From assembly GCF_020907275.1 (NCBI RefSeq), contig NZ_JAJJWI010000016.1:59130-123129 (forward strand): a DNA stretch of 64,000 nt, read 5' to 3'. Shown piece by piece: positions 9,187 to 18,018 of this stretch. Source of the DNA: Pontibacter silvestris. Lineage in GTDB: Bacteria > Bacteroidota > Bacteroidia > Cytophagales > Hymenobacteraceae. Every line of letters begins with the position of its first letter. Position 1 is the first letter of the stretch. The translations under genes were made by a program, and so were the position numbers. The notes beneath the pieces were generated by a model. The model worked only from the letters and a program-made list of their open reading frames with translations, was not told the origin of the DNA and ran no database searches.

Positions 9187-9251
9187 ATAAGTTCTTCATA
9201 ATAAGCGGCGACACTTACACTAGCCTGGTATTTATTATATGAAGAACTTAT
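9187..9251. repeat. 13-bp inverted repeat downstream of the SMR gene
   Basis: ATAAGTTCTTCAT at 9187-9199 is repeated inverted at 9239-9251 with 39 bases between. It sits between the SMR stop and the dcd start, on whose upstream side it could act as an operator or as a large-loop terminator. No T run supports termination. Confidence 0.45.
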
Positions 9252-9257
9252 GAGACA

Positions 9258-9587
9258 TTAATGACTGACAGACCTTGAAAAAACATTTATGATGATTACA
9301 CCGGCTATGATTAAAAGCATACCAAGCAGGGCTGCAGTATCAAGCTGCTGGTTATAAAACACAACACCGACTAAGGATACCAGGATAATACCTACGCCTG
9401 ACCATAATGCATAAGCTATACCGACAGGTAATACTCTCAAGGCTAGGCTTAACATGTAAAATGCAATAGCATAACCAACAACAACAATAATGCTTGGTGT
9501 TAACTTTGTAAATTGTTCTGAGGCTTTTAATGCACTAGTCGCAATTACTTCTGAAATAATAGCTAATAAAAGATAAACATAATGCAT
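9258..9587 (-). CDS. SMR family multidrug efflux protein (EmrE-like)
   Basis: Small proton-coupled exporter of cationic compounds. 109 residues with four hydrophobic segments; the key membrane glutamate is present (E13 in IISEVIATSALK), followed by the family motifs AYALWSGVGI near 58-68 and LGMLLIIAGVIIINV near 88-103. The length is exactly that of the EmrE/QacE branch. A single gene rather than a paired heteromer. It lies 46 bases downstream of hemL on the same strand and may be read through from it. Confidence 0.9.
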   Translation of the reverse strand: MHYVYLLLAIISEVIATSALKASEQFTKLTPSIIVVVGYAIAFYMLSLALRVLPVGIAYALWSGVGIILVSLVGVVFYNQQLDTAALLGMLLIIAGVIIINVFSRSVSH

Positions 9588-9633
9588 GGCAGAGGCAGCT
9601 TCAGTCAGTTACAGGATTACATTCTCTAATGGC

Positions 9634-10932
9634 TTATTCCTCATGTGCTTCCTTCAGGGCTTCATAATTAGCCTGTAAGAATTTTTCTACCAACTCATCT
9701 GTAATAGCTGTAGAAACAAATAGTGCTTCAAACTGAGATGGAGCAAGGTAAACACCACGCTGTAACATTGCATTAAAGTAGCGGCCGAACAAGGCTGTAT
9801 CTGAGGTTTTAGCACTTTCAAAATCTACCACCGGCTGCTCTGTAAAGAAGATGCTGAACATAGAGCCTACCTGATTTATGGTATAATTCAGCCCTAATTT
9901 CTGCATGTTCTGCTTTATCCCGTTAACAATTTTCGTGGTTGTTTTTTCAAGCCTTTCATATACTTCAGGGTGGTTGTCCAGGTGCCGAAGCATAGCCATA
10001 CCAGCTGCCATCGCGATAGGATTTCCTGATAATGTCCCTGCTTGATAAACAGGTCCGGCAGGTGCCACAAAATCCATAATCTCCGATTTGCCTCCATAGG
10101 CGCCAACAGGCATACCTCCACCTATGATTTTACCTAAGGTGGTCATGTCAGGGGTTACATTAAACAACTGCTGTGCACCACCAGGAGCCAGACGGAAGCC
10201 TGTCATCACTTCGTCAAAAATAAGTACAATGTTTTCCTGGTCACAAAGCTCACGCAGCCCTTTCAGGAACTCTTGTTTCGGTAGCACCAGACCCATGTTT
10301 CCTGCTACAGGCTCTAAAATAATAGCGGCAACTTGGTCTTTATTAGCAACTAGAAGATCTTTAACAGCTTCCAGGTCATTATAAGGGGCCGTAAGCGTAT
10401 CAGCAGCTACACCTTGGGTTACACCTGGGCTATCTGGTACGCCAAGTGTAATAGCACCACTACCGGCAGCTATCAGAAAAGAATCGCCATGCCCGTGGTA
10501 GCAGCCTTCGAACTTAATAATCTTACTGCGGCCTGTGTATCCTCTGGCTACACGAATAGCCGACATCGTAGCCTCAGTACCTGAGTTAACCATTCGTACC
10601 TTCTCAATGCCAGGAACCATGCTTACAATCAATTCTGCAATTTCTATTTCGCGTCGGGTAGGGGCACCGAAAGATAAAGAGTTCGGAATAGCAGCTTGTA
10701 CGGCATCCTGCACTATTTCAGCCGCATGGCCTAAAATCATAGGGCCCCAGGAGTTGATGAACTCAATGAAACGGTTTCCGTCTTCGTCGAACATATAGGC
10801 TCCTTTGGCAGATACCATAAAACGAGGATTTCCTCCAACGGCCCTGAAGGCACGTACTGGTGAGTTTACACCACCCGGAATACTATGTTTGGCACGTTCG
10901 AAAAGCTCGTTGCTATTGGTTGCTTGTATCAT
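9634..10932 (-). CDS. hemL: glutamate-1-semialdehyde 2,1-aminomutase
   Basis: PLP enzyme that turns glutamate-1-semialdehyde into 5-aminolevulinate, the first committed tetrapyrrole precursor of the C5 pathway. 432 residues. Seen: FERAKHSIPGGVNSPVRAF at the N-terminus, NSGTEATMSAIRVARGYTGR near 115-135, cofactor-binding IFDEVMTGFR near 240, and the PLP lysine in TTLGKIIGGGMPVGAYGG near 265-280. The start ATG at 10932 fits the family. It is followed by the SMR gene and preceded on the same strand by the TPR/PBP1 gene. Confidence 0.95.
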   Translation of the reverse strand: MIQATNSNELFERAKHSIPGGVNSPVRAFRAVGGNPRFMVSAKGAYMFDEDGNRFIEFINSWGPMILGHAAEIVQDAVQAAIPNSLSFGAPTRREIEIAELIVSMVPGIEKVRMVNSGTEATMSAIRVARGYTGRSKIIKFEGCYHGHGDSFLIAAGSGAITLGVPDSPGVTQGVAADTLTAPYNDLEAVKDLLVANKDQVAAIILEPVAGNMGLVLPKQEFLKGLRELCDQENIVLIFDEVMTGFRLAPGGAQQLFNVTPDMTTLGKIIGGGMPVGAYGGKSEIMDFVAPAGPVYQAGTLSGNPIAMAAGMAMLRHLDNHPEVYERLEKTTTKIVNGIKQNMQKLGLNYTINQVGSMFSIFFTEQPVVDFESAKTSDTALFGRYFNAMLQRGVYLAPSQFEALFVSTAITDELVEKFLQANYEALKEAHEE

Positions 10933-10957
10933 GGAATAGAAAGTCGATGTTGTGTGG

Positions 10958-12658
10958 TTAAAAAATAGGATTTACTACTGTTAGCTGCAGGTTTTCAAGT
11001 TTTGTAATAGGTACATACTGGTTATCCTGATGCATTTCGTTACGCATGCTGGTATCGTTGTACCCAATGCCTGGGTAAAATACACCAGGCTGTACGCCTG
11101 CCGCTGGTAAGGCCTGATTAAAGTTAGCCCCATAGTTCTGAAGTGCCATTCCGAAGTAGTAAAGCATTTCGAAACCGGAATAGGCATAAACAGACGGTGG
11201 CAGGTTATACTTGCTTATGTACTGCTTTCTGAACCAATTGTTGGCTGGGTTAAGCTTATTAAAATATTTAGGGCTAACAAAGTACACCTCCAGGTCATCT
11301 AACTGCCGCAATGTAATCTGGTTTATGTCCAGCCACTTTTCGTACGTAAGCAGCGGTAGCATTCTGGATTTACTCTGCAACAAGCTGGTAGCATTTACAG
11401 CCGCCGTCATCTTATCAGAGAAAACTGCCATATGACCAACTTCTTCTAACTTCAGGTCTTTAAAGGTCTGAGCCGTAACAGAGGCCTCGTTAGAACTTAT
11501 CTTCTTATATACTTTTACTTTACCTCCAAGCTTTATGTATTGCTGGCGGTAATGGTAGGCAAAAGTCGTGTCGTCTTTGGTATTCTCATAAAGAATGACG
11601 GCTGTTTTGGGTGAAAAGTTCTGGTAAGCGTACGCTGCCGCCTGCCGCGCTTGTGTTGCCACAGATGACTCAAACAGGAACACATTTTCACTGCTAGCCA
11701 TTTGAGCATCCTGTGACAGGGGGTTGATAACTGTTACATTATTTTCTGTTGCAAACCTGGCGGCAACCTTAGCAGTCGATTTATAAACAGGACCAATAAT
11801 CAGGTCCATTTGCTTTATTTCAGGAAGGTTAAGTATTCGTTTAGTGGACGAGGTGTCTGCTCCGACATCATAACTAAACAGTTTGACCTGAATACCTTGT
11901 GTCAGCAAAGAGTCCTGCGCCAGCTGCATGCCCGCATATAAGTCGGTTACAAATTGGTTTTTACGGGCAGTCTGCATAAGGTCCTGGTTCAGCTGAAAGG
12001 GGAGAAGTACAGCTACATTAAAACCCAGGTTGTTAAACGCATCCTTGCTAAGGTAACGGCTGCGATCGAGGTTAAACCGGGTAACAATATTTTCGAGTGT
12101 TTGCCTGTCTTGTTTTTTGTACCAGCCGCCAAGAAGTTTATCAGCATATACCTGTGCAATGGTTTTATCGTTCCAGTATCGCTCTAACAGCAGTTCATAT
12201 GTAGTTCTGTCTGTTAACCTGTTAAGGTAATATCGCTTTAAACTTTCTGCGTCAGACTCAAGTGCTGAGCCTTTTAATTCCTGCAGTTTACTTAAAGCAT
12301 GATCATATTCTCCTTGCTCAAAAAGGACATTTGCGAGCAGGTAATCGGCTTCAGGCATGCCAGACCATTGAGCGTGCTGGTTCTGTAACTGTACCAGCAT
12401 CTGGTACGCTTCCTGCAGTTTATTTGCTTTTAAAGCAGCTAAAGAATAAAAGTAAGAGGCCTCAGGTGCATAAGCATTGTCAGGCGATGCGTTTGTGAGC
12501 GGCAACAGTTCATTCATTGCCAAATCATAACGCTGTTGCTCCATTAGCGTTTTGCCATTCCGATACTGCACCTCATTACTTTGCTGGGCCTGAACAGGTA
12601 GGGCAAGTGTGCCGGCTACTATTATTCCTGCCATGTGCTTCCAAAAGCTTCTCTTCAT
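10958..12658 (-). CDS. exported TPR plus periplasmic-binding-fold protein (LpoA-like)
   Basis: 566 residues from the ATG at 12658, which gives a good signal peptide (MKRSFWKHMAGIIVAGTLAL, cut after VQA). A longer reading frame to 12760 overlaps guaA and adds a poor N-terminus, so I reject it. The first ~200 residues look like TPR repeats (RYDLAMNELLPLTNASPDNA, GEYDHALSKLQEL). The remainder resembles a type 1 periplasmic binding fold (VAVLLPFQ..., DLIIGPVYKSTAKVAA, VINPLSQDAQMAS), as in the penicillin-binding protein activator LpoA and branched-chain amino acid binding proteins. Bacteroidota commonly place such a gene beside guaA. Role inferred, not shown. Confidence 0.7.
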   Translation of the reverse strand: MKRSFWKHMAGIIVAGTLALPVQAQQSNEVQYRNGKTLMEQQRYDLAMNELLPLTNASPDNAYAPEASYFYSLAALKANKLQEAYQMLVQLQNQHAQWSGMPEADYLLANVLFEQGEYDHALSKLQELKGSALESDAESLKRYYLNRLTDRTTYELLLERYWNDKTIAQVYADKLLGGWYKKQDRQTLENIVTRFNLDRSRYLSKDAFNNLGFNVAVLLPFQLNQDLMQTARKNQFVTDLYAGMQLAQDSLLTQGIQVKLFSYDVGADTSSTKRILNLPEIKQMDLIIGPVYKSTAKVAARFATENNVTVINPLSQDAQMASSENVFLFESSVATQARQAAAYAYQNFSPKTAVILYENTKDDTTFAYHYRQQYIKLGGKVKVYKKISSNEASVTAQTFKDLKLEEVGHMAVFSDKMTAAVNATSLLQSKSRMLPLLTYEKWLDINQITLRQLDDLEVYFVSPKYFNKLNPANNWFRKQYISKYNLPPSVYAYSGFEMLYYFGMALQNYGANFNQALPAAGVQPGVFYPGIGYNDTSMRNEMHQDNQYVPITKLENLQLTVVNPIF

Positions 12659-12750
12659 TTTATTATTGGTATAAAACATAAGACACAGGACTATTATAAC
12701 TGTAGTATAAAAGCCTTGTGTCTTGCCTCCTGAATTTGTGTTCTTAAAAT

Positions 12751-14280
12751 TTATTCCCACTCAATTGTGGCTGGTGGTTTAGAGCTAATGTCATACACCA
12801 CGCGGTTAACTCCTTTAACTTTGTTGATGATCTCACTGGAAACGTCAGCCAGGAACTCATAAGGCAATCGGCACCAGTCTGCAGTCATACCGTCTACACT
12901 GGTTACGGCTCTAAGCGCTACTACACTTTCATACGTTCGCTCATCGCCCATTACACCCACCGATTGTACGGGGGTCAGGATAGCACCGGCTTGCCATACT
13001 TCGTCGTATAAACCTGTTTTTTTAAGGTTGCTGATGAAGATATGATCCACTTGCTGCAAAATGTGTACCTTTTCCGGTGTTATGTCACCTAAAATACGAA
13101 TGGCCAGCCCAGGACCAGGGAATGGATGACGTCCGATAATGGTTTCATCAATTTGTAAGGTCTTACCTACTAAACGTACTTCGTCTTTAAACAATGTCTT
13201 CAGAGGCTCCACCACCTTCAGTTTCATATAATCTGGAAGACCTCCAACGTTGTGGTGCGACTTAATAGTGGCAGACGGGCCTTTTACGCTAATAGACTCA
13301 ATAACGTCTGGGTAAATGGTACCTTGGGCTAGCCATTTTACATCCTCAATCAGGTGCGCCTCATCGTCAAACACTTCTATAAATATACGCCCGATAGCTT
13401 TACGCTTCAGCTCAGGATCACTAATGCCGGCGAGAGCAGCATAAAATTTATCTTTTGCATTAACGCCTTTTACATTAAGGCCCATATGTTTATATGAGTC
13501 CAATACTGTTTCGAACTCATCTTTGCGCAATAAACCGTTGTCTACAAAAATACAGTATAGGTTTTTACCAATTGCCTGATGAATCAGCATAGCAGCTACG
13601 CTGGAGTCTACTCCACCTGAAAGGCCAAGCACCACCTTGTCGTTCCCGATAGTTTGCTGTAGTTCTGCTACGGTGTTTTCTATAAATTGCTCTGATGTCC
13701 AGTCCTGCTCACATTCACAAATGTGCACTACAAAGTTGCGGAGCAGGGTCTTTCCTTCTGCCGAATGCGTAACCTCAGGGTGGAACTGAATCCCGTATGT
13801 TTCCTGGTCACGTAGTTTATATGCGGCAACACGCACACTTTCTGTACTGGCGATTACCTCAATATTATCAGGAATTTCCTTGATGGTGTCACCATGAGAC
13901 ATCCACACAACAGAACCCAGCGTCAGTTCTTTCAGCAGGCGGTTTGAATTGTGTATTTCTGTTAAGCGGGCACGACCGTACTCCCTGATAGTAGAAGGCG
14001 TTACCTCGCTGGCATGCTCATAAGCTATAAGCTGGGCTCCGTAACACACACCCAACACCGGCAACTTGCCAAGGTACTGGCTCAAGTCAATGGTGGGGTG
14101 CTCCTGATCACGCACCGAGCAAGGGCTGCCTGACAAGATGATGCCCTTTACATCTTCTGTAAGAGCTGGCACATTGTTGTAAGGGTGTATTTCGCAATAA
14201 ACATTAAGCTCACGTACCCTTCTGGCTATAAGCTGGGTAAACTGGGAGCCAAAGTCGAGAATGAGAATTTTTTCTGGCAT
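12751..14280 (-). CDS. guaA: GMP synthase (glutamine-hydrolysing)
   Basis: Amidates XMP to GMP. 509 residues. The glutaminase half has the catalytic cysteine in [12 protein letters not shown] and the histidine/glutamate in FHPEVTHS. The ATP-pyrophosphatase half has the P-loop [13 protein letters not shown] near 220. The C-terminal dimerisation domain ends [11 protein letters not shown], as in the family. The start is the ATG at 14280; the frame extends six bases further to a TTG, which is not needed. It is the likely first gene of a run guaA, TPR/PBP1 gene, hemL, SMR gene on the minus strand. Confidence 0.97.
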   Translation of the reverse strand: MPEKILILDFGSQFTQLIARRVRELNVYCEIHPYNNVPALTEDVKGIILSGSPCSVRDQEHPTIDLSQYLGKLPVLGVCYGAQLIAYEHASEVTPSTIREYGRARLTEIHNSNRLLKELTLGSVVWMSHGDTIKEIPDNIEVIASTESVRVAAYKLRDQETYGIQFHPEVTHSAEGKTLLRNFVVHICECEQDWTSEQFIENTVAELQQTIGNDKVVLGLSGGVDSSVAAMLIHQAIGKNLYCIFVDNGLLRKDEFETVLDSYKHMGLNVKGVNAKDKFYAALAGISDPELKRKAIGRIFIEVFDDEAHLIEDVKWLAQGTIYPDVIESISVKGPSATIKSHHNVGGLPDYMKLKVVEPLKTLFKDEVRLVGKTLQIDETIIGRHPFPGPGLAIRILGDITPEKVHILQQVDHIFISNLKKTGLYDEVWQAGAILTPVQSVGVMGDERTYESVVALRAVTSVDGMTADWCRLPYEFLADVSSEIINKVKGVNRVVYDISSKPPATIEWE

Positions 14281-14551
14281 GTGCAAAATTAAGGCTCTTT
14301 TACAGTTTTTACTAACTTCTTTAAGATGATTTTGTAAATAGGGAGAATAAATTCAAGTCACTTAACAAGATGTTCTCTAACAGTATTGTCATATACTTTT
14401 ATCGATTGTAAATTCTTTCAGAACGAAACAATGTTTTAAAAGCCAGTTGGAGTTCTTTCTTTTTATTAACCGTATTTAATCATTCATATAAGTACTTTTA
14501 CTATTCAATTAAGCGTAACTACATGTTGTCTAAGGCGTATTCTTTTAAGCT

Positions 14552-15247
14552 ATGAATAAAGATGAATTAGATATAACAAACTGGGAGCGTATCCTTATTG
14601 GAGAAGTGCCTCTGGAATTCATGCTCGAATCATTTTTCCGGACAATTATCATTTTCCTGTTCCTGATATTTATTCTGAGGATGCTCGGAAAGCGTATGAA
14701 CGCACAGTTAACATTAACTGAAATGGCAATAATGTTGACACTCGGTGCTATAGTTTCACCAGCTATGCAGATACCTGATCGTGGTTTGCTACCGGCATTT
14801 GTTAGCCTAACAGTTTTACTGTTTCTTCAACAGGGGCTGGGGATGTTGTCGTTCAGGCATAGAAAGGTAGAGGTTGTAACGCAGGGTGATGTTAGTTTGA
14901 TGGTGAGAAATGGTGTTTTAGTCTTGGAGGAAATGGGTAAATCCCGCGTATCCAGAGAGCAGCTTTTCGGGGTTCTACGCACACATAAAATCAGGCACTT
15001 AGGAGAAATAAAGAGGGTATACTTAGAGTCGGGAGGCTTCTTTAGTGTTTTCAAAAGGGCTGAACCCAAGCCAGGGTTAAGCATTATTCCAGGGCGGGAT
15101 CATCAGCTTCCACAGCCTGTAGACAAAGAACTTGAAAACTTGGTCTGCAAGAAATGTGGAAATCTTGTGGCTTATGATGAAAATTACATAAACAAACCAT
15201 GTAACCTTTGCCAGTATCAGGAATGGACCAACCCAACGTTAAGCTAG
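14552..15247 (+). CDS. DUF421 family membrane protein with C-terminal zinc ribbon, copy 1
   Basis: 231 residues. Three membrane segments (about 28-46, 56-74, 80-98) precede a soluble domain of the YetF/YdfR (DUF421) type: DVSLMVRNGVLVLEEMGKSR and REQLFGVLRTHKIRHLGEIK near 113-155, then PKPGLSIIPG. The C-terminus adds a four-cysteine ribbon, C199-x2-C202 and C217-x2-C220, ending in QEW. The family is of unknown function; Bacillus relatives take part in spore or envelope processes. The gene is followed after 9 bases by a paralogue of the same design, so the two are co-transcribed. Confidence 0.85.
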   Translation: MNKDELDITNWERILIGEVPLEFMLESFFRTIIIFLFLIFILRMLGKRMNAQLTLTEMAIMLTLGAIVSPAMQIPDRGLLPAFVSLTVLLFLQQGLGMLSFRHRKVEVVTQGDVSLMVRNGVLVLEEMGKSRVSREQLFGVLRTHKIRHLGEIKRVYLESGGFFSVFKRAEPKPGLSIIPGRDHQLPQPVDKELENLVCKKCGNLVAYDENYINKPCNLCQYQEWTNPTLS

Positions 15248-15256
15248 TACATTAAC

Positions 15257-15949
15257 ATGAAACCAGAAGATATACAAATTACCGATTGGTTAAGGATATT
15301 ATTAGGTGAAGTTCCCTGGTCTTTTCTCATAGAAGTAGTTATTAGAGTCCTCTTCATTTTCTTTATCCTCATTTTTTCAATGCGGGTTATGGGGAAGAGG
15401 ATGGCTGCCCAACTGACACGCATGGAGATGGCTTCTCTGGTATCCATGGCCGCTGCAATAGGGGTGCCCATGGCTGATCCAACAAGGGGCTTACTTCCCA
15501 TCGTTATTATTGCAGTTGTGGTTATTGGAGTACAGTATATTGTCTCTTTGAGATCAGCGAATGATACTAATTTTGAAAGTACCATTCTTGATGATATGGA
15601 CATAATTGTAAAAGACGGTGTTTTAAACCTAAATAACATGGAAAAAACCAGACTTACCAGAGAGCGTTTGTTTGCTGAATTAAGGAGCGAGGAGATCGGA
15701 AACCTGGGCAGAGCAGAAAGGGTGTATATTGAAGCAAATGGTTCTTTTACAGTTTATACATTTAAGCATCCAAGACCTGGGCTTTCTATCATTCCACGCT
15801 GGGATAGCGAATTTTTTGAGGAGCAGTCTCTTGCAAAAGATGCTTTTGCCTGTTGCAGCTGTGGTGATGTCGTTATGGCACAGGAGCGACCTGTACTTCC
15901 TTGTGCACGTTGCTCAAGTAAGGATTGGGCACAGGCCGTGTGTGCATAG
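15257..15949 (+). CDS. DUF421 family membrane protein with C-terminal zinc ribbon, copy 2
   Basis: 230 residues, clearly a tandem duplicate of the upstream gene. Both begin 'DW.RIL.GEVP' and share 'GKRM.AQLT..EMA' at the end of the first membrane segment, 'RGLLP' after the second, 'VYIEANGSFTV' in the soluble part and 'RPGLSIIP' before the ribbon. The ribbon cysteines are C199, C202, C216 and C219 (an extra C200 is present), ending in KDW. The two copies have diverged strongly elsewhere, so they may form a hetero-oligomer. Start ATG 9 bases after the previous stop. Confidence 0.85.
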   Translation: MKPEDIQITDWLRILLGEVPWSFLIEVVIRVLFIFFILIFSMRVMGKRMAAQLTRMEMASLVSMAAAIGVPMADPTRGLLPIVIIAVVVIGVQYIVSLRSANDTNFESTILDDMDIIVKDGVLNLNNMEKTRLTRERLFAELRSEEIGNLGRAERVYIEANGSFTVYTFKHPRPGLSIIPRWDSEFFEEQSLAKDAFACCSCGDVVMAQERPVLPCARCSSKDWAQAVCA

Positions 15950-16063
15950 TTCTTAGAAACTTGCTGCATTTAGTTCAACCTCGCAATAATGGATTGGGAA
16001 ATAAAGGGTAACACTACTTGTTTAATCAGGTACCAAAATAAAAAATAAATTTTCAGGCATAAG

Positions 16064-16094
16064 TTTGGGTTGAACAAAAAGTTTACTACTTTTG
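16064..16094 (+). promoter_or_regulatory. promoter of the SRP RNA gene
   Basis: Exact Bacteroidota consensus: TTTG at 16064-16067, 19 bases, then TACTTTTG (TAnnTTTG) at 16087-16094. The predicted start, about five bases later, coincides with the first paired base of the RNA at 16099. Confidence 0.88.
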
Positions 16095-16098
16095 TATC

Positions 16099-16199
16099 GG
16101 CAAATCGGCACGGCCAGCTCCCGCCAAACTCCCCCAGGACCGGAAGGTAGCAAGGGTAGGCGGTCGTAGCGGCGCGATGTTGGTTTGCCACTTTTTTTT
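16099..16199 (+). ncRNA. ffs: signal recognition particle RNA (4.5S, small bacterial type)
   Basis: RNA that pairs with Ffh to deliver nascent membrane proteins. The conserved apical domain is present: GGACCGGAAGGTAGCAAGGG, at 16136-16155, with the GGAA tetraloop and the asymmetric internal loop. The ends pair (GGCAAA at 16099-16104 with TTTGCC at 16184-16189), giving a single ~92-base hairpin without an Alu domain. A T8 run at 16192-16199 ends transcription. The protein partner Ffh is encoded at 33-34 kb. Confidence 0.95.
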
Positions 16200-16255
16200 G
16201 CCCTGCCTTTTAAATGTATATTTTACATTTATTATTCCAAATAAACCTCATATTC

Positions 16256-16286
16256 TTTTCAGATTCGGAATAATACATTAGATTTG
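16256..16286 (+). promoter_or_regulatory. candidate promoter for the transaldolase-like gene
   Basis: TAGATTTG at 16279-16286 fits TAnnTTTG, with TTTT in place of TTTG exactly 19 bases upstream. It would give a leader of about 18 bases. Confidence 0.5.
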
Positions 16287-16309
16287 TAATAAATCTATAT
16301 CACATTACT

Positions 16310-16966
16310 ATGAAATTCTTTATTGACACTGCAAACCTGAAAGATATTCAGGAAGCATACGATTTAGGTGTGTTGGATGGCGTTACCACTAACCCATCAC
16401 TAATGGCTAAAGAAGGTATCTTTGGTCACGATAATGTAATGGCGCACTACAAGCAGATTTGCGAAATTGTAGATGGCGACATTAGTGCAGAGGTAATTGC
16501 CACTGATTACAACGAGATTGTTCGTGAAGGCGAAGCCCTTGCTGAATTACATCCGAACATTGTAGTTAAAGTGCCAATGATCAGGGATGGTATCAAAGCT
16601 ATTCATCATTTTAGCGCGAACGGCATTAAAACAAACTGTACGTTGGTTTTCTCTGCAGGACAGGCAATATTGGCAGCTAAGGCCGGAGCTACTTATGTTT
16701 CTCCTTTTGTTGGTCGTTTAGATGATATTTCAACTGATGGAATTCAACTGATTGAGCAGATTGTAAACATTTATGGTAACTATGGCTATCAGACGCAAGT
16801 GTTGGCAGCCTCAGTACGCCATGTAATGCACTTGGTACAATGTGCTGAAGTTGGAGCAGATGTTGTAACCTGCCCTTTATCTGTAATTACAGGTTTATTG
16901 AAGCATCCACTTACCGACAGTGGCCTTAAAACTTTCCTTGCTGACCACGCAAAAGGAAACGCTTAG
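16310..16966 (+). CDS. transaldolase-like fructose-6-phosphate aldolase
   Basis: 218-residue class I aldolase of the short transaldolase (TalB/MipB/FSA) group, a single (beta/alpha)8 barrel. Seen: [20 protein letters not shown] at the N-terminus, the family motif [12 protein letters not shown] near 25-36, the Schiff-base lysine in IVVKVPM near 85, and [11 protein letters not shown] near 130-140. Short enzymes of this type act either as transaldolase in the pentose phosphate pathway or as fructose-6-phosphate aldolase; the sequence alone does not separate them. Upstream lies ffs; downstream an inverted-repeat element. Confidence 0.88.
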   Translation: MKFFIDTANLKDIQEAYDLGVLDGVTTNPSLMAKEGIFGHDNVMAHYKQICEIVDGDISAEVIATDYNEIVREGEALAELHPNIVVKVPMIRDGIKAIHHFSANGIKTNCTLVFSAGQAILAAKAGATYVSPFVGRLDDISTDGIQLIEQIVNIYGNYGYQTQVLAASVRHVMHLVQCAEVGADVVTCPLSVITGLLKHPLTDSGLKTFLADHAKGNA

Positions 16967-17066
16967 TTTATAATTGTGAATTAAGAATTATGAATTAGAG
17001 GTGAAGTAAGCCTAACTTTGCTTGCTGTGTTTCTAGTTAATAATTCTTAATTCGTAATTCAAAAGG
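16967..17066. repeat. imperfect inverted-repeat intergenic element, copy B
   Basis: GTGAATTAAGAATTATGAAT near the left end is roughly complementary to AATTCTTAATTCGTAATTC near the right end, so the 100-base gap can fold into a long hairpin. It resembles the element at 1000-1102. The right end joins the next gene as AAAAGGATG, as in copy A. A half element (CATAATTCGTAATTAAAG) also occurs at 32976-32993. Confidence 0.5.
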
Positions 17067-17270
17067 ATGTACATTATAAAAGTTAAGGGAAAGGCCAAAA
17101 TTCCTGACTATATACAGTTGCGGGATAATAATTTTGTGCTTATTGCTTATTTTCGTGCCGATCGTCCTCTAAAGAATCTGGACCGCTATGGCTTAGAGGG
17201 CAAAGAAGATGCTCTTGCCTTATTGATAGAAGGGTTGGAGTTTGGCAAGCTTCAGAAATTAGAGATTTAA
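17067..17270 (+). CDS. conserved small protein upstream of the FtsE-like gene
   Basis: 67-residue acidic/basic mixed protein, 'MYIIKVKGKAKIPDYIQLRD' at the start and 'LKKLE'-type end (GKLQKLEI), with no signal peptide or membrane segment. I do not recognise the family. Good ribosome site (AAAAGG) 0-5 bases before the ATG and only 6 bases to the next gene, so it is probably translated and co-transcribed with the ATPase. It could be a cytoplasmic partner of that ATPase. Confidence 0.6.
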   Translation: MYIIKVKGKAKIPDYIQLRDNNFVLIAYFRADRPLKNLDRYGLEGKEDALALLIEGLEFGKLQKLEI

Positions 17271-17276
17271 GTTTAC

Positions 17277-17993
17277 ATGAATTTTTCTTCCTCTCCTGTT
17301 GTTTCGCTACGAGATGTAGCTGTTTATCAAGATGTAAATACCATCCTGAGCAATGTCAATTTTGATATTGAGAAAGGAGAGTTCGTCTATTTAGTTGGCC
17401 GTACAGGAAGTGGCAAAAGCTCCCTGCTTAAAACACTTTATGCCGACTTGCCTTTATATACAGGGGTTGCTGCTGTAGCTGGTTTTACCCTTGCTAAGCT
17501 GTCTCGAAAGCAAGTGCCATTCCTTCGTAGAAAAATAGGTATCATTTTTCAGGACTTTCAACTGCTGTTCGACCGTACAGTGGCTGAAAACCTGGCTTTT
17601 GTTTTAAAAGCAACAGGCTGGCGAAATACATCTAAGCGAAAACAGCGTATATCGGAAGTTCTGATGCGTGTAGGACTGGACGCATCAGCAAATAAAATGC
17701 CGCACCAATTATCAGGAGGCGAACAGCAGCGGGTGGTTGTGGCACGTGCATTATTAAACGAGCCACTTATTCTTTTTGCCGACGAGCCTACCGGTAACTT
17801 AGACCCTGCAGTAGCTGATGATATAATGAGCCTTTTCCTGGAGATAAACAATAGTGGAACAGCAGTTCTTATGGCGACTCATAATTATGAAATTATAAAC
17901 CGTTATCCGAAGCGTGTTCTTAAATGTGAGAATGGCAGAGTGATAGATTCTAAAGAAGAAGCCTTTGATCTGGTTAGCGGCTATAGATTATAA
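17277..17993 (+). CDS. ftsE: FtsE-like ABC transporter ATP-binding protein
   Basis: Cytoplasmic ATPase which in other bacteria pairs with FtsX to control cell-wall hydrolases at division. 238 residues. Walker [10 protein letters not shown] at about 42-50, signature LSGGEQQR near 142, Walker [14 protein letters not shown] near 162, H-loop ATHNYEI. The ADEPTGNLD form and the EFVYLVG start are typical of FtsE/LolD. No FtsX-type permease lies next to it, so the FtsE assignment over other LolD-like ATPases is likely but not proven. Confidence 0.78.
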   Translation: MNFSSSPVVSLRDVAVYQDVNTILSNVNFDIEKGEFVYLVGRTGSGKSSLLKTLYADLPLYTGVAAVAGFTLAKLSRKQVPFLRRKIGIIFQDFQLLFDRTVAENLAFVLKATGWRNTSKRKQRISEVLMRVGLDASANKMPHQLSGGEQQRVVVARALLNEPLILFADEPTGNLDPAVADDIMSLFLEINNSGTAVLMATHNYEIINRYPKRVLKCENGRVIDSKEEAFDLVSGYRL

Positions 17994-18018
17994 GTAAGCA
18001 AAATTTATGCGTTTACAA

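Noticed and set aside
12658..12760. Extended N-terminus of the TPR/PBP1 protein overlapping guaA
   Set aside because: The first 34 residues overlap guaA and do not look like a signal peptide; the internal ATG at 12658 gives a proper one.
14281..14286. TTG start six bases upstream for guaA
   Set aside because: The ATG at 14280 starts the conserved sequence; the TTG adds two residues only.
14284..14291. Minus-strand TAATTTTG (-7 consensus) at the guaA start
   Set aside because: It would start transcription at or inside the start codon, and no -33 box lies at the proper distance.
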